The notes beneath the pieces are model-generated. The model was not told the origin of the DNA, did no database searches, and was given only the letters and a program-made list of their open reading frames with translations. Both the position numbers and the translations under genes were made by a program. From NCBI GenBank assembly GCA_002366775.1, contig DFBW01000247.1, positions 1 to 6,618 on the forward strand: a stretch of DNA of 6,618 nucleotides. The letters run 5' to 3'. Source of the stretch: Roseovarius sp. UBA3070. GTDB taxonomy: Bacteria; Pseudomonadota; Alphaproteobacteria; Rhodobacterales; Rhodobacteraceae. This document shows positions 5,770-6,618 of this stretch, in pieces (the first letter of the stretch is position 1; each line of letters begins with the position of its first letter).

Positions 5770-6618
5770 ATGCAGTATATTTCAACCCGTGGCGATGCTC
5801 CGATCCTTGGTTTTGAAGCCGCCATGCTGACTGGCCTTGCGCGTGATGGCGGGCTGTATCTGCCCGACAACATCCCGCAGATGAGCCATGATGATATCGT
5901 CGCTCTGCATGGTCTCAGCTATGAGGAGGTGGCCTTTCGGATCATGCACCCCTATCTGGGCGAGGCCTTCAGCGATGATGAATTCCGCGGCATAATTGCG
6001 CGCGCTTACGAGGGTTTTGGGCATGCCGCACGCGCGCCGCTAAAACAACTGGATCAGGGGCATTTCCTGCTCGAGCTGTTTCACGGCCCCACATTGGCGT
6101 TCAAAGATTTTGCCATGCAGATGATAGGCGAGTTGTTTCAGTTCTCATTGAAACGCTCGGGCCAACGGGTGTGCATCGTCGGGGCCACATCCGGTGATAC
6201 CGGATCAGCCGCGATTGAGGCATTTCGTGGCCTGGACGCCGTTGATGTGTTTATCCTTTATCCGCATGGCCGGGTGTCCGAGGTGCAGCGCCGCCAGATG
6301 AGCACACCTACCGAAAGCAACGTGCATGCGTTGGCAATGGACGGTCATTTTGATGACTGCCAGGCACGGGTCAAAGACATGTTCAACGATTTTGAGTTCC
6401 GCGATGCCGTGGGGCTGGCCGGTGTGAATTCGATCAACTGGGCGCGCGTGCTGGCGCAGGTGGTGTATTACTTTACCTCTGCCGTGGCGTTGGGCGCACC
6501 CCATCGCAAAGTGTCCTTTACTGTGCCCACCGGCAATTTCGGGGATATTTTTGCGGGCTACATCGCCAAAAAGATGGGCCTGCCCATTGATCGGCTGGTG
6601 GTGGCGACCAACCAAAAC
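5770..6618 (+). CDS. thrC: Threonine synthase, N-terminal part (3' end outside window)
   Basis: ATG 5770 opens a frame of 283 codons that runs off the right edge. Threonine synthase converts O-phosphohomoserine and water to threonine and phosphate, using pyridoxal phosphate. The N-terminus MQYISTRG and GLARDGGLYLP (22-32) are typical of the longer proteobacterial/yeast-type enzyme. The cofactor lysine is K112 in HGPTLAFKDFA (105-115). The phosphate-binding region ATSGDTGSAA (139-148) and the motifs YPHGRVSEVQRRQM (164-177), VNSINWARVLAQ (219-230) and PTGNFGDIFAGY (253-264) are also intact. Full-length enzymes are about 460 residues, so some 180 are missing. It starts 10 nt after the surf1 stop; the possible ribosome site AGG (5758-5760) overlaps that stop. 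It has no link to the oxidase, but I recall the surf1-thrC order as common in this order. Confidence 0.96.
   Translation, partial: MQYISTRGDAPILGFEAAMLTGLARDGGLYLPDNIPQMSHDDIVALHGLSYEEVAFRIMHPYLGEAFSDDEFRGIIARAYEGFGHAARAPLKQLDQGHFLLELFHGPTLAFKDFAMQMIGELFQFSLKRSGQRVCIVGATSGDTGSAAIEAFRGLDAVDVFILYPHGRVSEVQRRQMSTPTESNVHALAMDGHFDDCQARVKDMFNDFEFRDAVGLAGVNSINWARVLAQVVYYFTSAVALGAPHRKVSFTVPTGNFGDIFAGYIAKKMGLPIDRLVVATNQN

Overview
The window is a stretch of an alphaproteobacterial chromosome, most likely from the Rhodobacterales (Roseobacter/Paracoccus group). The protein sequences and gene order match the cytochrome c oxidase 'ctaC-ctaB-ctaG-ctaE' cluster of that order: a divergent tldD on one side, surf1 and thrC on the other. 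The lineage is inferred from translated motifs and synteny only; no database search was run.

Layout: (1) 1-1125, minus strand, the N-terminal 375 residues of the metalloprotease TldD, cut by the left edge. (2) 1126-1316, a divergent regulatory gap carrying a perfect FNR-type palindrome (TTGAT-N4-ATCAA) at 1159-1172. (3) 1317-4782, plus strand, a compact run of ctaC (oxidase subunit II with the CuA site), ctaB (heme O synthase), a 53-residue single-membrane-span protein, ctaG (Cox11-type copper chaperone) and ctaE (subunit III). ctaB, the small gene and ctaG are packed with 1-nt spacing or overlap. Between ctaC and ctaB lies a nested palindrome of 56 nt. (4) 4783-5087, a 305-nt gap without a convincing gene; it starts with two hairpins, the second being a good rho-independent terminator. 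(5) 5088-5759, surf1, an oxidase assembly factor. (6) 5770-6618, the first 283 residues of threonine synthase (thrC), cut by the right edge.

How the genes work together: CtaC and CtaE are two of the three core subunits of an aa3-type oxidase that reduces oxygen with electrons from cytochrome c. CtaB makes the heme O precursor of heme a, CtaG delivers copper to CuB, and SURF1 helps heme a insertion. The catalytic subunit I (ctaD) and heme A synthase (ctaA) are not in the window and must lie elsewhere. The FNR-type site suggests oxygen control of this cluster, of tldD, or of both.

This is mostly a well-understood locus. I found no previously undescribed enzymatic or defence system. The points most worth a second look are the FNR palindrome in the divergent promoter, the nested palindrome inside the operon, the pair of hairpins after ctaE whose arms can exchange partners, and the non-coding gap between ctaE and surf1, where I recall many relatives carrying a DUF983 gene.
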